From contig NZ_JABURL010000050.1 of assembly GCF_014762705.1 (NCBI RefSeq), positions 1 to 64,000 on the forward strand: DNA of 64,000 nucleotides. The letters run 5' to 3'. The stretch is from Cyclobacterium sp. (GTDB taxonomy: Bacteria > Bacteroidota > Bacteroidia > Cytophagales > Cyclobacteriaceae). A program made the translations under genes and the position numbers. A model generated the notes under the pieces. That model was not told the origin of the DNA and ran no database searches. It was given only the letters and a program-made list of their open reading frames with translations. This document shows, one piece after another, positions 63,584-64,000 of the stretch (position 1 is the stretch's first letter; every line of letters starts with the position of its first letter).

Positions 63584-64000
63584 ATGTCTGATTTCACATC
63601 AAAAAGAATTCTTGGTTATTTCCTAAGAGGTTTGCTCTTTGTGGTGCCGTTTTTTCTTACGGCATATATTATCATTTTGACCGTAAGGTTTTTGGATAAT
63701 ATTATCCCGGTGAATATTCCCGGCTTGGGTATTTTGGTGATGTTGGTTTTCATCACCCTGGTAGGGTACCTGACCAGTATTTTTATTACCAAATCTATTT
63801 TTGAGCAATTGGAGAAACTTGTATTCAGGATTCCATTGGTCAATATTCTTTATACCAGTATCAAGGATTTGATGTCTGCTTTTGTTGGAGACAAAAAGAA
63901 GTTTAATACCCCTATAGTGGTGAAGCTATCCGAAAATATGTCCCGACTGGGATTCATGACCCAGGATGATTTATCGGTTTTGGATTTGGAAGATCTGGTA
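63584..64000 (+). CDS. DUF502 family membrane protein (partial, runs off the end)
   Basis: First 139 codons of a gene continuing beyond the window; no stop before 64000. Two hydrophobic helices (GYFLRGLLFVVPFFLTAYII and LGILVMLVFITLVGYL) are followed by FEQLEKLVFRIPLVNILYTSIKDL, characteristic of DUF502. Members are related to plant LCV/COV membrane proteins; function unknown in bacteria. The ATG at 63584 follows the nqr terminator, so it should have its own promoter. Confidence 0.88.
   Translation, partial: MSDFTSKRILGYFLRGLLFVVPFFLTAYIIILTVRFLDNIIPVNIPGLGILVMLVFITLVGYLTSIFITKSIFEQLEKLVFRIPLVNILYTSIKDLMSAFVGDKKKFNTPIVVKLSENMSRLGFMTQDDLSVLDLEDLV

Noticed and set aside
1-64000. CRISPR arrays, tRNA or rRNA genes, intact insertion sequences
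   Set aside because: No regularly spaced repeats, cloverleaf sequences, rRNA segments or complete transposase genes were recognised on reading through the window.

Overview
The window is a chromosomal segment of a Bacteroidota bacterium, most likely a marine or aquatic member of the Cytophagales (Cyclobacteriaceae-like). Supporting signs are a SusC/SusD pair, lipoproteins with Bacteroidota-style lipoboxes, TAnnTTTG-type promoters, an Nqr operon, carotenoid genes of the kind used for flexixanthin/myxol-type pigments, and families largely confined to this phylum (DUF4286, DUF2851, DUF3810, BatD). No tRNA, rRNA, CRISPR array, prophage or intact insertion sequence was seen. The base composition looks uniform.

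Layout. 0.3-8.4 kb: SusC/SusD outer-membrane importer and a very large FG-GAP/ASPIC-UnbV lipoprotein. 8.5-11.3 kb: Na+/bile-acid-type symporter with an exported RidA protein, divergent from an SMP-30/gluconolactonase-like lipoprotein. 11.3-16.6 kb: a signalling block with one complete PAS histidine kinase, a REC-PAS-DHp protein without an ATPase domain, and an operon of AhpD-like protein, GAF-like/DHp-only protein and single-domain response regulator. 16.9-22.6 kb: a five-gene minus-strand operon whose products all carry export signals (PQQ-type dehydrogenase/cytochrome c, CBM9-like protein, RidA, SelA-like PLP enzyme, deacetylase-type amidohydrolase). 23-25 kb: carotenoid genes (CruF-like, CrtZ) in an operon with a MerR/B12 regulator carrying the CarH W-x9-EH photoreceptor signature. 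25-30 kb: small hypotheticals, M14 carboxypeptidase, TIGR01777 oxidoreductase. 30-31.5 kb: a fluoride riboswitch followed by a terminator hairpin and a CLC-F-type fluoride/proton antiporter. 31.6-35.6 kb: an acyl-carrier-like protein without its serine, a possible transposase relic, and two Tat-exported Gfo/Idh/MocA oxidoreductases. 36-58.7 kb: mostly housekeeping genes (pyrD, ftsK, a lolA-like gene, pyrF, a trhO-like gene, nucleoside phosphorylase, ABC-F, batD, aroC, nfu, ade, cmk, ispH). 58.8-63.5 kb: nqrABCDE, ended by a terminator and lacking nqrF. The window ends inside a DUF502 gene.

Most notable points. (1) The 16.9-22.6 kb operon reads as a periplasmic pathway in which an amino compound, perhaps an N-acetylated amino sugar or amino acid, is oxidised, deacylated, deaminated by a PLP ammonia-lyase-like enzyme and cleared by RidA; the substrate is inference. 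(2) The fluoride riboswitch and CLC-F gene support each other; the riboswitch has an unusually long insertion that can fold into a hairpin. (3) The carotenoid operon probably carries its own B12-based light sensor. (4) Two DHp-only proteins next to a complete kinase and response regulators suggest a branched phosphorelay.
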